Part shown: piece after piece, positions 45,046-57,740 of the stretch
Position numbering within the stretch: position 1 is the stretch's first letter
Layout: each line of letters begins with the position of its first letter
Origin: Plectrocnemia conspersa
Lineage: Eukaryota; Arthropoda; Insecta; Trichoptera; Polycentropodidae
Direction of reading: 5' to 3'
DNA: 64,000 nt
Assembly (NCBI GenBank): GCA_009617715.1
Contig: VTFK01000527.1
Span: 1-64,000 of the forward strand
The notes under the pieces: generated by a model
The model's input: only the letters and a program-made list of their open reading frames with translations
Told to the model about the DNA's origin: nothing
Databases searched by the model: none
Position numbers and translations under genes: made by a program

Positions 45046-46170
45046 TTATTCATATTAATTTACGACCATTTATGATACATTGGAAAAACCGACAATTTTC
45101 CAACGATAGCGTCCAAAGTATGCTCATACAAAACGCACCGTTGATGGAACGTGTATAATTAGGGCTGTGGCCCACCAAGGTGTTTTTATTCATTCTATCA
45201 AACATAATGAAACCCTCCGATGACACGGACCCTTTTAGCCAAACAATGGGGACCCTTTCGAGAGAGGGCACGCAGTCAAGGTCCGACAAAAGCACGCACG
45301 TCGGTAGCCATCCTCAGAGGTCCTTCATGTAAACCGATTTCTTTCTCTCTCTGCATAATGTAATACACATAATCCCCAATTTAGCCGCCATTCAATTTGC
45401 ATATGTATACAGAAATCATGAACTGAATACTTGACCCTTAACCGGTTACGAAAGTAACATCACTTAATAGCAACAATGCCGTTAAATAATATTGTACTGT
45501 GTTCATTTTTATGTAATATGTAATCGTTAATACAAATATCCTAGCTTTAAGGATCACAATAAAATAATATTAAAATCTTAAACTGCAATATTTTAATTAA
45601 ATACATTGAAATTACTAATGACTTGAATGGTATTTAAAGTATCAGTAAAATATCAAAGCAGCGTTTACATTTACATTAAAAAACACACGTGGCGTATTTT
45701 ATATAAATAAATTAACCGCTCGATTTACCCCCCTTTTCTTACTATTTTTATCTACCCCTCTCGATCTTCACGTATCCGATACATCTTCACTTGTTAAATG
45801 TCTGTTCCACTTATCTTCCCTTTGAGACACCCCAACCGAGACCCCATAAATAATTCCCTTAATATTCGGCGAAAACTCTAATTACCGCCTTATGATGTTT
45901 CAGTATTTTTTTTATTATTAGTATATCAACCTAGGGTCCTCAAAAAGGGGCATCGTGTCCAGACCGCAGAGCTGTTTAATAAAATACAATACTTTACAAA
46001 AGCGATCGGCCTGCCATCTGCGATCTTTTGTCGATTGTACTTATTGCGATATCATCACGCCCATCGTTTCGTAACTCTTTCATAGGGACCGATGTGTAAT
46101 CAAAGCCAATTATCGCCAGAGGACCTTCTTTGCCGAGATAATAACGAGGATCGATCGCAAGCGGAGCTTA
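45046..46170. promoter_or_regulatory. Large GC-raised island cluster
   Basis: About 1.1 kb with complex sequence throughout, interrupted by an AT-rich gap near 45,480-45,660. ATTTGCAT, a perfect octamer complement, is at 45,395-45,402. Other words are AGGGCTGTGGCCCACCAAGG, CCCCTCTCGATCTTCACG and AACGAGGATCGATCGCAAGC. An 81-codon minus frame (45,050-45,295) shows no domain. One of the two largest candidate regulatory blocks in the window. Confidence 0.38.
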
Positions 46171-49100
46171 TGTAATGTATTATGCATAATTTTAAGTGTA
46201 CTCAATTATGTCATTGAAAATCTTATCAATTCTTCTTAAAGCAATGAAAACCAATTATTGTAAGAAAAAGACACAATATGCGTATATAATTATTTAAAAA
46301 AAAAGCTTTCATTCTTATTTAATCTATATTTTTTCATATTTTTTTTTAAGAGAAAACTGACGATTAGTCTGTATTTATTAATAAAAACTAGCAGGTATTA
46401 TTTATAGAAATGTATATGCATTCCTACTAGTGTGTTAAAACGTTTAAACGTTTTAATAAACATGTTTAAAAGTATACTACAAACCTTCATTAATTGCTTA
46501 GTTGTGGAAAAATATATGACCGAATTATTTGTCGAATGATGGTAGATGAGCTAAGCTGAAATTAGGAAACGAAATATTCCTAGAGGATAGATGTTTTGTT
46601 TTGTAAAATGGGGACTAATTAGGTTAGTACGATTTTTACTTTAAAAACGTTTTTTATTAGGACACCTTTAGTAATAACTAAAGTTCTGTGAAGTTTTGAA
46701 TTATTCATATCAAATGTATATTTATCAGAAATTAAAAATCATGGATTGAAGTAATTACATGAAAATCATTATATAAAAATATTTTTGCATCAAGATTAAA
46801 TCTTTAAAAAAATATTTTTATTTAATCAGTTCGACAATTTTCATAAAGATAATTTGTATTTAAGTATAATTTTACCTTAGATTTCAATACTGGATTATTT
46901 ACAACAATTATAAATGTTTGCCATTAAGATAACATATTTTTATATAAGTAAAAGTATACGCTAATTTAAACTGTGTCATAAGATACTTAATTAATTTTCT
47001 GGGGTTTTAAATATCACTGATTTGATTCTTAAAAACTTTAACTTCAAAAATTAGAATTTATTTTCTATAATTATTTTATATACATAGTATAAATTATAAA
47101 CTAAAAATAAAACATTGACTATTCAAGAAAACTATATTTGGAAAATATTTTAAACAGTTCTTTTATTAAACTTCAATAAATTTTACTGTTTTTTACAAAG
47201 ATGAAAAATAATTCTCGTGTTTTAGATATACGTAAAATTAATTAGGCTTTTGACATAATTTATTACTTACTCTCATTTTTTTTAATTACCCAGAAATGTT
47301 TCTAATTACAGTATAATAATTAAATAATTTAGGTACGTAGTATTACGTTAATTATTAATTGTAATTATTTTTTTGGTTTATTTCAATATAATATTAAACA
47401 TAGTATTAATTGCTGTAATTAAAAAAAAAATCCAGATATCTTGATAAAATACACTATTTTCTTAAAGTGTTAAAAAATATTTTATTATAGGTAAATTATT
47501 AAATCATATTTTTTATAATATTACTTTACTTTAAATGATATATGATGATACAAGGTATATATTGCTTTCATCTTAAGCTAAATTATGTTTTCAGATTAAA
47601 TATATAGATTTTTATTGCAAATTATTTTTTTAGATTATAGTGTAATTTTTTTTAATACGCTTACAAAAAAATAAAATATTTTTTTTACAATAAAGATAAT
47701 ATAATCAACAACTATTATCTGTATCAATATATTTTTTCTAAAAGCTCGTGTTTTAGATATCACTAATTTTATGACACATTTTTACTTAGAATTTTATATT
47801 TGATTATGTGAGAATATTTTTGTGTTTATTTTAAGTTTAACCCCACCTTTGGATTATATATATTTTTAATTTAATAAAAACCTTATAATATGATGCTTTG
47901 AAAAAAAAAATAAAAATTAAATTATACGCTAATATTGGCTGTATTATTAGATTATTCCTGAAAGCTTTTTTTATCTTTTGGTTCAAATATCAGTAATATA
48001 ATTTCTGAAAACCTTTGCCAAAATTCATTTTATGTTGAAAGCTGCTATGTAAATTGACAATTCATTTTAATTTTCACCATAAAGGTGAAATGATTTCCAC
48101 CTTGCAAATTATACGTAAATTTTAGCTACAATACATCCATTAGATTTTACAAAAATACTTTTATTTTTTTGTGTTTTAATTATCAGTGATTCCTAATTTG
48201 ATTTGTATAATTAAGTATGATAAGTATTTCATAGTATATCCATATTGTATGTAAATATACTAAATTTAAGTTAATATAAATGTACAATAAATGAAAATTA
48301 TCTCTATTGAAACTAAATATTATAGGTATTAAATTAGATTTTTCTTTTTGTAATAAAATTGATGAAATATTGATACTTATGCATTGTTATATTATTATGA
48401 GTGATACGATTTTAAGTTTTAGACTTTCAAGAATAATAATAAAGTTAATCGAAAGAGTAACATTTTAAGTATAAAAATCACACAAATAAGATATACAATT
48501 AGATTATTTGTATTTTTAGAAAACAGTATTGCAATCAAATTTAATTTAATCATACTTTAGACAATGCATTAATATTGATAATATTTTATTATGAGATGAT
48601 TAAAAAAACTGTCCTCGTTTCTAAATATCTCGCATAGGTGCTATTGGATCTCTCTCTGGATTCTGACAGAAAATGTAATAAAATTAATTAAATCATAGCA
48701 AAATATTTTATTAATTTAAAAAAGGATTACAACACTAATTACAGCAAAATATTTTTTACTTTACTACAACTTAAAAAATAATTGTAGGAAAAACATATTC
48801 CTATATAGATACATATATTTATAATGTATGTATATACTGTGTTAAATCAAAAATGAAATTAAAATAATATTTTTTTCTAAAGCAGAATTTAATCACTGTG
48901 TTTTTACAATTTAAAAAAAAACAATAATAAAGCTCACGTAAAAATCGCGAGCTTATAGGAAAAAGCTTTTTACAGTAGTAAAAAATATATGTTTTAGATA
49001 CTGCTAACTTATTATTTCATACATTAGTGTATATGTTTTATTTAAAAGAAGCATATTTATAAAAGACGTCCTAATATAAATTTGTCACTTTACTATCAGT

Positions 49101-49245
49101 CATATTTACAGTCATTATAAAATATTTTCTTTTAAAGCATCACATTGGTAAAATCAATATCTAATTTTATATTAAAAAATTATATATACAAAGATAATTT
49201 TTACCGTTGTTTAATTTATAATTATTATTATTGTGCTAATCCAGG
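46171..49245. other. AT-rich desert
   Basis: About 3 kb, AT-rich, one dyad AAAACGTTTAAACGTTTT at 46,438-46,455. No gene or recognised repeat. Confidence 0.55.
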
Positions 49246-49249
49246 AAAA

Positions 49250-50010
49250 AAATTGCAACACATCGTAGGTGTGATTTTAAACGATTTTCCAAAAATCGCG
49301 TGTTAAATCCCAACCAAAGCGTTAATACCGAACGAAGTCGCCTAATTAAATCAATCAAGATGTACTTATACCATAATAGTGATTAATGATTCGGCATGTG
49401 TGTTATGTACCAAAGAACTAAAGCAACACACACGTCTGATATAATACAACATAACATGAGCTGTTTTTTTACGATCAATTATTCATGAGGCGTCGCCCCG
49501 AGTTTCTTCCGTCACACTCGGAAGACACTTAACGATATTTTAATTGTCGTTTAATAAAACGGCTGTTAACAAATTCCGATACGGCCGTAAAATTTCATTC
49601 TTTGACTTCTTCCACTACCAAGGTGGGGGTTAACCCCTCGCGAGATCTACGCGGACAGATAAGGCGAAGAGAGCGCAAGAAAAAGGATTATGTAACGCAA
49701 TAACGACCGGCAGTGGCTAATTAGTACACTTTGTATGTGAAATCGGGTGAATTTTTAATATCTCGGAACGACGCCATTGTCTTTTTCTCGGCAGGTCAAT
49801 CTATTCAAATTTATTCGTGGTAAGAATCTGAGGCGATCTCTATCAATGCGGAGTTCTTGGATCGCCGCGCTGCGGTGCCCTTTATTAAAGGAAATTGTTT
49901 GATCGAAAAATTATATGTGGCGATCTGTACGTATGGGAGCCTGCCTGTCACGCATGCGTTGTACGGAAGTGAATTATCGGATCGTTGATTCTACACTATG
50001 GTAGCTGTTA
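49250..50010. promoter_or_regulatory. Large GC-raised noncoding island
   Basis: About 760 bp of complex sequence, among the densest in the window. It includes GAGGCGTCGCCCCGAGTTTC, GGGGGTTAACCCCTCGCGAG (a GGGGTTAACCCC dyad at 49,627-49,638), AGATAAGG (GATA-type), GTGGCTAATTAGTACAC (homeodomain dyad) and ATCGCCGCGCTGCGGTGCCC. No reading frame of note on either strand. Strong candidate enhancer by appearance; inferred. Confidence 0.42.
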
Positions 50011-52015
50011 TTTAAATTTTATTTTATCTCGATAATAGCTGTGTGTGGTTATGGATTTTAAGTCTTTATTCTTCTTTAAAAATATATATTTATACCGAAT
50101 AGCAAAGAAAATAATTAATATTGATTAAACTGTTAACCAAAATTAACTTTATACAGTAAATAGGTAGTAGCTTAAAATGGAATACGCCTAATATTCAGGT
50201 TTAATAAAAAGTCCTATTAATATTATGAAAAAACTATGACAATTTTATTTTTTATTTTTAGTGTGATATATTTATAATTATATTTTACCGAATCGTACAT
50301 TTAAAAGTGGTCTGATTACAACGATATTTTAAATACTGTTAACCTTTTAATAATTTATACAAATTAAATTAAATATTTTTAGCCCCCTATACAAATATTA
50401 TATATACAAGGCATTTTCTATTGAAATGTGTTTTTGAAGTCATAGAACCATGACAATACTGTTAAACTATTGGAAAAGCTTTGGATATAAAAATAGGATA
50501 ATTAATAAAAAATAAATACATTTAATTGAATATTTTTTTTTATTTTAATAATATTTTAATAATTAACGTTTTATTTATGAAATTTTTAACTAAAAATAAG
50601 TAATATTTTGCTATATAAATTGCTAAAAAAAAATATGGTATATGTTTAATTTAGCTTTTTTTATATTTTTGCTTTGCCCAGAAACTAAAATGTATTGTGA
50701 AATAAAGAAAGTCTTAAATTTAGTATGAACTTAGATTTAGGTTTCATTCTTTATATATAAAATTCCAAATTATTAATTATTAATATGTTGCTATTTTAAT
50801 TTTTAAAAAAATATTATTGCATATGAATTATTTTACTTTTATTAAATATTAGTTTTTTGTTGCTATATTTGCTTTACCCAGGTAACTTAAAATGTATTTT
50901 ATTAATAAATTCTTAGCTTAAATCTGTAAAATGTTGTTATTTAAATTGATAAAAATAATATATCGTATTTTTTTAATATTAAGTATTAGATTTTTTTAAT
51001 ATTTTTTTTAGATGGATGGTAATAATAATATATTAACTAATTTTAATTTTAATTATTATCAAAGTTTATATATTACTATTCATTATGGAATTTCTAAATA
51101 AAACTTATATATATATGTTAATATTCAAATTGGTAAAAATTATATTTAGTGTATTATTTTTCTTTTAGTTAGAATTAATATTTTATATATTTTTGTTATG
51201 GCAAATATTAAAAAAATATTGTGATAAATAGTTCCTTTTAAAATCATTAAGTAATATGTTGGTTTTGAAGTTGCTAAAAATAATATCAATATTGTAAAGC
51301 AAATTGTTATTAATGCTATTTTTATGAATATACAGTTTTATGTGTTTTTCTTTTGAGACTATAAAAAAATAATAGATTTTAATTTGTGAAGAATTTATAT
51401 TTATTAAAAAAATATTTTATCAATATATTTTTTATTTATTTTAGTTAGTTAAAAGACCGGAAATCGACTTTTAGTGAATTTTTTGGAATATCTACTTTGT
51501 ACCATATTTACTTAAATCTTGATAAAAATCAATAATTTCAGTTAAAAAAACACAAAAATAAGATCAATGATATAATTAAATCTGATGCAACGAGTACTTA
51601 AAAAAATATTTCAAAGTTTTTTGTACAAAATATTTATTTTATTATCTAATTTATTATTATTGTTTAATATTTCTTGTTAAAGTTAACGAATTAAAAAAAA
51701 CTAAATGATAGAAGTTAATTGGAAAAAATACTACTAAAAATCTGATATAACTCTTATAATCACCGTAATATTAATAGTTATAATTTATATTATTAAATTT
51801 TCTACAAAGGTTCATTGAAAATATTTATACATTTTTTTCACAATTCCGAATATTTTTTTTAACCAAAACTAAAGACACGTAAAAGGTATTTACCGAAAGC
51901 TAGAGATATTTTTTATTACATTAAGTAATGCTGTTAAAGGTGTATTCTATTATATTATATTACGTTCTTTTTAACATGATTGATATCGTTTTATGTTTGA
52001 TTCTAAATATTATGA
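50011..52015. other. AT-rich desert
   Basis: About 2 kb, very AT-rich, homopolymers and TATA tracts, nothing recognised. Confidence 0.6.
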
Positions 52016-52019
52016 AACA

Positions 52020-53000
52020 ATTCATAAAAGGTCAAAACAGAAATTGGTGGTCGGGTGACGTGACTTTTGCTGTCAGTATCAGCAAATCTGATGCATTTTA
52101 TTTTACAAAATATCTAATCTATATGTTTACAAAAAAATGTAGATGCAGTTTGAGAGTCTTTATTGTAGTCGTCGATGATTCGATTGGTAATAAGTGATTG
52201 TTGTTATTCAAGTGATTGGTGATGTGACTAAGTATCGTATATTTTATAATGGTCTAACGAAAAAGTTTGTATTATATGAATAGGAGATGAGACAATTAGG
52301 GAGACAATCACATAAGGGTCTAACTCAACCCTATAAAGGCGTTGGGCGACCGTCCGATATTTAAAAATAATAATTCAAACAATGCTTATTTTATGTAAGA
52401 CCATTTTTAAAATTGCTTTTAAATATCTTTTTTTTTTTTTAATATTTATTCTTGAACCAAAGAATTGTCATTTTAATTATATTTAAATAAAATCTAAAAT
52501 ATATATATACTATGTATTATATATCAAATCTGTCTTCTTTTTATATGGTTTTAAATAAGTGTACTTTCTGCATTGTGTATGTAAATACAAATAAATTGAT
52601 GCAGTGATTATTTTTTCAAAAGCTGTTACTTTACATAATTTTGTATTAAGTAAATAATAATGTATTTTGTAAATAATAATGTATTGAACTCCTTAAAATT
52701 ATTTAAAGCAAATCTCAATTTTTTGAAACTATTTTATTAACAAATTTATTAAAGTTCAATTGGCCACGTATTACAATTTTATATAGATTTTCTATCGAAA
52801 GTAGAGGCAATAAAATGGAGTATATAAACATATTTAAATCAATGTTTATTAAACATTGATTACGAAAAATATATATAAGTCCTGTATTTTTAGTATGTAA
52901 CATATTTAAAAATATATGTAGTTACCTTTATTAAATTTTCTAGCCAAAAAATGTTTTATAAAATATGAACTACAAAAATAGAAAATTTTAAAAAACTAAC
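52020..53000. other. Mixed region with a small complex patch
   Basis: 52,020-52,360 is modestly complex (TGGTGGTCGGGTGACGTGAC, then AAAGGCGTTGGGCGACCG) and overlaps an 89-codon plus frame (51,928-52,197) with no domain. The rest is AT-rich; TAAATAATAATGTATT is duplicated near 52,650-52,684. Confidence 0.35.
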
Positions 53001-53009
53001 CGTACTTTC

Positions 53010-53390
53010 CAATGTTTGTACATACAACCAGATTGATGATTAATTATGTGTACTTTCGAAAGCCTTTCGTCACACGCTTTGCATAATTTGCGTTTCACAG
53101 TTAGGTAGCCATTCCAGAATCTTTCACCGAACAAAATGAAAAAGAAAAACAACATGAAACGATCGATTTTTTCTCACAGAATATGAAATTAGGAGTAGGT
53201 ATTCTTATATTTTAATGTCAACAACAAACGTGTGAACAAACGCGGCTGATTCCGAGAACAAAAAGACGCTGTGTTACTAATCATTTGACCGTCTGTATTC
53301 AATTCGGTTTTCCTCTCAAAACTGTGACGGTGAAAGACAAATGATTCTTTCGGTAATTTTGCTCTTCTGCGTGAAATTTAAATGAAAAAA
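53010..53390. promoter_or_regulatory. GC-raised noncoding island
   Basis: Complex block including TTTCGAAAGCCTTTCGTCAC, GTTAGGTAGCCATTCCAG and GAACAAACGCGGCTGATTCC. No frame. Candidate regulatory element by composition. Confidence 0.3.
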
Positions 53391-53619
53391 ACTGGTATGG
53401 TTTATTTTTAACGTTACGATTATGAAATAGCGTCATTAAGATTTTATTTTAAGCTAGCAAGATCTATGTATTCGTAACATCTAAACAACGTTTAGAGCTA
53501 AAAATATATTGGTGATTACAATTTATATTGGTTTTTGAATAAATATTAGTTATTAATGAACTAGTTTTAAATTTATAAGAATTTAATTAACAATAAATCA
53601 AACGTATTGGATTACGTCC

Positions 53620-54050
53620 TTCATTTTCATAAAATTTAATATGTAGATACGCTTCCTTTATGTCTTTATGGGCTGTTCTATCGATCAGAACAAACCCATA
53701 TATAAAATAAATGTTAATCGTGAGAATTTACTATGTGAACAAGTAGTGAATAATTTATAAAAAGTTGTATCGCATGCACGACCAATGAAAATTAGTATTC
53801 AAGCGTAATTAAGCAATAGTCAGAGGGAGTCCGACCAATGAGCGAGCATTAGGGGGTGGTTTCAAAATGGCGAACGATGGGTAGGTCGAGCGGAACAATT
53901 TCCGATGAGCATGGCATACTATGTACCAAGTTATAAAATGGTAGCTCAAGGCGGTCTGGTGTACTAAATTATTCTATGTCTAGTTTGCCTCGTTCGTGGA
54001 GACAGTTGGAAAATTGCCGGTTTGACTTTTTGTCTAATTGGACTTGTAAT
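53620..54050 (+). promoter_or_regulatory. Promoter-like island: CCAAT, YY1/Pho-type and TATA words in order
   Basis: CCAAT at 53,835-53,839, AAAATGGCG at 53,864-53,872 and TATAAAA at 53,932-53,938 occur in promoter order on the plus strand, in GC-raised sequence with GGTAGGTCGAGCGGAAC between. The expected start region near 53,963 (GGCGGTCTGGTG) lacks a good initiator, and no coding exon follows in the next kilobase. Could be a promoter with a distant first coding exon, or an enhancer. Confidence 0.3.
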
Positions 54051-54159
54051 GAGGTTTATAAATATATAATTTTAGCGTTGAAAATCACTAGAATGAATTT
54101 AAATATGTATATTTTTAATTAAATAAAAAAATAATAATATCAGCAAATTAAATGTAAAA

Positions 54160-54161
<2 letters not shown>

Positions 54162-54218
<57 letters not shown>
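54162..54218. repeat. (AT)n microsatellite, about 57 bp
   Basis: Uninterrupted AT dinucleotides, about 28 units. Confidence 0.97.
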
Positions 54219-54224
<6 letters not shown>

Positions 54225-54339
54225 GAATCATAAGTGAAATCACCGTTATTTTTTACATCCAATTGTTGTTAATTTTTGTTTTACAAAACATACTTTTAAA
54301 TCAAATCACCATACAATACACCGAGCAAATCACACCACA

Positions 54340-54800
54340 TCGATTTTGTTGAGGATCGAAGCGGTCACTCTTTGTGCCATCAATGGGCCATGGCTGATCC
54401 GCGGATCAATGGCGAAGCACCGATGTGAGCATTCGACGATCAATCTTCGACTATGGTCAACAATAGTGGATCAGGCAAAGGCGAGAAGCATCAGCATGAT
54501 CTATGGGTATTCAATAAATCAAGTGACCTCGCGCGATTATGGCCTGGACGAATCGTGTCATGTCCAATTGTGAACATTTCATATCACAACAACGGCCCCT
54601 CGGTTATTACGGGCTAATATTTCACAGTCTTGGACCATTCAAACTAATCGTAATCCGTTCTTGTTTGATCTTTTCATTTTTTTTTGAACACACAAAGATC
54701 GACTCACAATTACACCTCATTGTGTACACGGGGAGAATTATAAGGATGTGAAAACATAAATATTCGTGGCGGTGATGTAATGGGTTCGAATAGATAAAAG
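54340..54800. promoter_or_regulatory. GC-raised island with ATCAAT cluster and 14-bp palindrome
   Basis: TGATCCGCGGATCA at 54,395-54,408 is a perfect palindrome flanked by ATCAATGG on both sides (about 54,379 and 54,405). A further GATCAATC follows near 54,439. ATCAAT is a onecut-type core. AACAATAG (Sox-type) lies near 54,461. Overlapping plus-strand frames of 70-75 codons show no domains. Enhancer role inferred. Confidence 0.38.
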
Positions 54801-55199
54801 AAACATCTCGTGAAATAATCGAAAGATTTGTAATTGTTCACATCTACTTAAATGTATGGCTATAAAATTCATTGATACATTTAATTGGCTCATGAAAAAT
54901 ACAAAGAGTTTTATAAAAATTGTCTAATACACTGACATATAACAAGACATAAAGAAACAAAATTAAATTCAGCACACTCTTATTTTAATTTTGTCTTACT
55001 CATTGGAAGTTCTGTCAAATTTTTTGACTTGTTGATAATTTTTTAAAGAGTATAAAAATTAAAACTGCAACAAGAAAAATAACTAAATAAATACATCATA
55101 TAAATGTAGGTATAGTTAAGGTACATAGATTTAAAATGCCTTCTCACTATTTTGTCCTTAGGACTAAATTAGTATAATACTATTTCTCTTATATATTTT
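54801..55199. other. AT-rich spacer
   Basis: AT-rich. CTTAGGACTAAATTAGTAT at about 55,158 recurs as CTTAGGACTAAGTTAGTAT at about 55,569. No gene. Confidence 0.5.
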
Positions 55200-55204
55200 A
55201 ATTC

Positions 55205-55420
55205 TCAACTGCTACTTTAAATTTATTACAAAAAAATTTAATAATAAAAAAATATGTATAAATTTTAATCATAAAGAAATTATTCTCTACTCTTAAAATT
55301 CAACTAATACTTTATAAATTGTAAAAAAAAATGTATTAATAAAAAAATATGTATAAATTTTAATCATAATGAAAATATTCTCTACTCCTAAAATTCAATC
55401 AATACTTAATATATTGTAAG
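55205..55420. repeat. AT-rich tandem repeat, period about 95 bp
   Basis: AATAAAAAAATATGTATAAA through TTCTCTACT and AAAATTCAA is repeated at 55,243 and 55,338 (offset 95). A third, more decayed unit precedes them. Confidence 0.85.
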
Positions 55421-55899
55421 GCTTGAAACATTTTAAGCGGGTTTTAACAAGATAATATATAGATATCGATTGAAAATAAATTAAAATAAAATTGCAATCA
55501 AAATATTATTGCACAATATAACCGTATAACTTAATTGGATAAATTAAGCATCGTCCCACTAAAATGTTCTTAGGACTAAGTTAGTATTTTATTATTTTAT
55601 CTTTATAATTTTTTAAGCTGCAATAATATATTTACTAAATTTTATTATATTTTTTTAGAATTTAACTTAATATCATTATTGCATTTTAGCAGGACCTTTT
55701 ACTTTTTCGTTGATTGTTAGTATTTAATAAACATCGATTTATGTTTTTTTATTGTTAAAGTATGGTTATAAATTATTAATGGTAATAAATATATACATAT
55801 GTTAATGATTTGTGCAGTTAATGTATATGCGAAATGTATGATAATGATTTAGAGTACGCTCGAGATAAGGATTCCGATTTGTTATTGTGTGCGTAAACT

Positions 55900-56205
55900 G
55901 TGTGGCTCAAAACAATTTCGCTCAAAATATTTAATTTTTTTATTTTAAAAGAAAATATATGTTTATTTAACATACATACATCTAAACTAAGTTGAAAATT
56001 TCAACGGACAATTAAAAATATTTTTTATAATCGAAGAAACCAGACATTGATGTCATTAATTAAATATTTGCAAAATTCAAAATCTTTCACTAGTCAAAAA
56101 AATAATGAAGTCTTTAGCTATTCTTCAAAAGCAAAAATATATAAAATGAGGAAAGAAATTATTCGCAGATTGTTTAATGGCTCGACGACTTTATTAAATC
56201 ATTAG
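55900..56205 (+). pseudogene. Reading frame of TA transposon copy 2, one internal stop
   Basis: Same 306-nt frame as at 1188-1493 with no length change. It carries a TGA where copy 1 has TGG (codon 32) and about 15 further amino-acid differences concentrated near the end (KSKKNKMGK against KAKIYKMRK). No recognised transposase motif. The mix of mostly replacement changes suggests decay without selection. Confidence 0.3.
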
Positions 56206-56384
56206 AATCCATTGAATAAATTAAAAAGTTATCATTGATAAGAATAATAACTTTTTTAAGCCTTACAGAGAATAGTGTAAAAAAACCAACAACGTACGGA
56301 TTAATGGAAAAATAATTATATTATTTTAATCCACGGGTAAGAGAACGAATAACTAACAGTTTATATTTGAAGCCTTGATATCAA

Positions 56385-56484
56385 TTAACCTAGATATGCC
56401 CAAGAAATTTTGTTCTCTTAAAATTTCATTTATAAATAAAAAACAATGGCACGAGTTTAGTGACAGTGGGCATATCTGGGTTAA
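56385..56484. mobile_element. Nested TTAA mini-element inside TA transposon copy 2
   Basis: TTAA at 56,385-56,388 and 56,481-56,484, with inverted ends CCTAGATATGCC and GGGCATATCTGGG. It is 100 bp, orthologous in position to 888-1000 of copy 1 but without the extra block. Confidence 0.68.
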
Positions 56485-56703
56485 ACCAATATCAACACAA
56501 AATTATTTAAAATAAATCACTAAAGAAGATCGAGCTTCTGTGCCATACTGCACTTTAATGACGAATACCAGCGTTGACGAATCAGCGACTGTCCTTAAAA
56601 GAGAAAGCGAGACAACGAAGTACACGCTACATCGCTTCTCCCTCTCATATACATGTACACGCACACAATAACAAACCGGCATCCTTATCCCGACCGTACT
56701 CTA

Positions 56704-57085
56704 TTTAGTTATATATTATTATTATTAAACATAATACGTTACAATGATGTAAATTTGTATCAACTTGGAAAGTCAATCAGACATAATGAATATCCACCAG
56801 TACGGATTTAGTTTGGGAATCGGTGACATCTATATAATTAATTATAAAATACAATGTGTATACCTATTCTATTTTTTATAATAAAAAAACGTCACATTGT
56901 AACTACGGTTGGTTTTTAATATTACCGGATTTTTATATATAAAAATAGTTAAGTCTATTGCCGCTGCTCAAACCCACAGTTACCAATCTAGACCTTACAG
57001 ACTATTTTGACCTTATATGATGTCATTAGCAGTATTTAAATTGTTTTAATGGTAGTTAAGATAGGTATATTTGTCAATTAGTGCA
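56704..57085. other. AT-rich spacer
   Basis: AT-rich with a slightly complex patch near 56,955-57,010. No gene or repeat seen. Confidence 0.5.
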
Positions 57086-57089
57086 ACTG

Positions 57090-57740
57090 TTGTTATTTAG
57101 GTAAGTTGTCTGTTGATGATATAGTAGTTAAATAACAAATGTTTAAGATATGCGTGTTCGGTCAACCGGTCCAATTTTCGTTGAAATATTTGCTCCGAAT
57201 GGAAGGTATCAATCAAAATTTGAGATCTCTTGTGGTGAGCTTTTTTTAAATTGCTCGGGTCGAGGGCGAGCTTTGAATGGAATAAGCCGATAATGAAGTT
57301 GAACAAAGCTCACAAATCAAAGCTCGAAAGAGTGTTTACAAAACGTGCTACAAAAAATACGGTCACTTAATAAACTGCGCTTCATATTTATTTATAACTA
57401 AATATAAATTTGATTGATTGTGTTAAATTTTAGATTTTTTTATTTGAAAGGACTACGATATAAAACAGATAATGCATCAAAACTTATAATATTTTGAATG
57501 AAAAATTGGAAACCATAGATCGATCATCAAGTGTTACCAATCCATTTGGAATTGAATCATTGGCATTGGCTTGTTAGGGTAGGCTTGTCTTGATTGGAAA
57601 GCGACCGCAGTTCAGAGATCAAAGCGCTTGACGCAGACTGATGGCAGACAATTTGTTTTTGGAAACGTTTCATTACAATCACACATAAATATGTTTTGGA
57701 ATATGTCAAACTGACACCTTTCGACGCGGAAAGAACAGTT
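57090..57740. promoter_or_regulatory. GC-raised noncoding island
   Basis: GGTCAACCGGTCCAA near 57,159 contains a Grainyhead-type AACCGGT core. AAAGCTC/GAGCTTT words recur at 57,237, 57,270, 57,305 and 57,319. A 69-codon minus frame (57,097-57,306) has no domain. Regulatory role inferred. Confidence 0.32.

Larger units (their letters stand above)
55852..56701 (+). mobile_element. TA-target DNA transposon, copy 2 (opposite orientation)
   Basis: Starts GAGTACGCTCGAGATAAG and ends with CTTATCCCGACCGTACTC. TA lies directly outside (55,850-55,851 and 56,702-56,703). The 850-bp body is the reverse complement of the element at 671-1541 over its whole length, differing by scattered substitutions and small indels, the largest being the ~13-bp block missing from the nested mini-element. 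One terminal base (CCGACC instead of CCGAGC) is changed in the right repeat. Confidence 0.88.
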
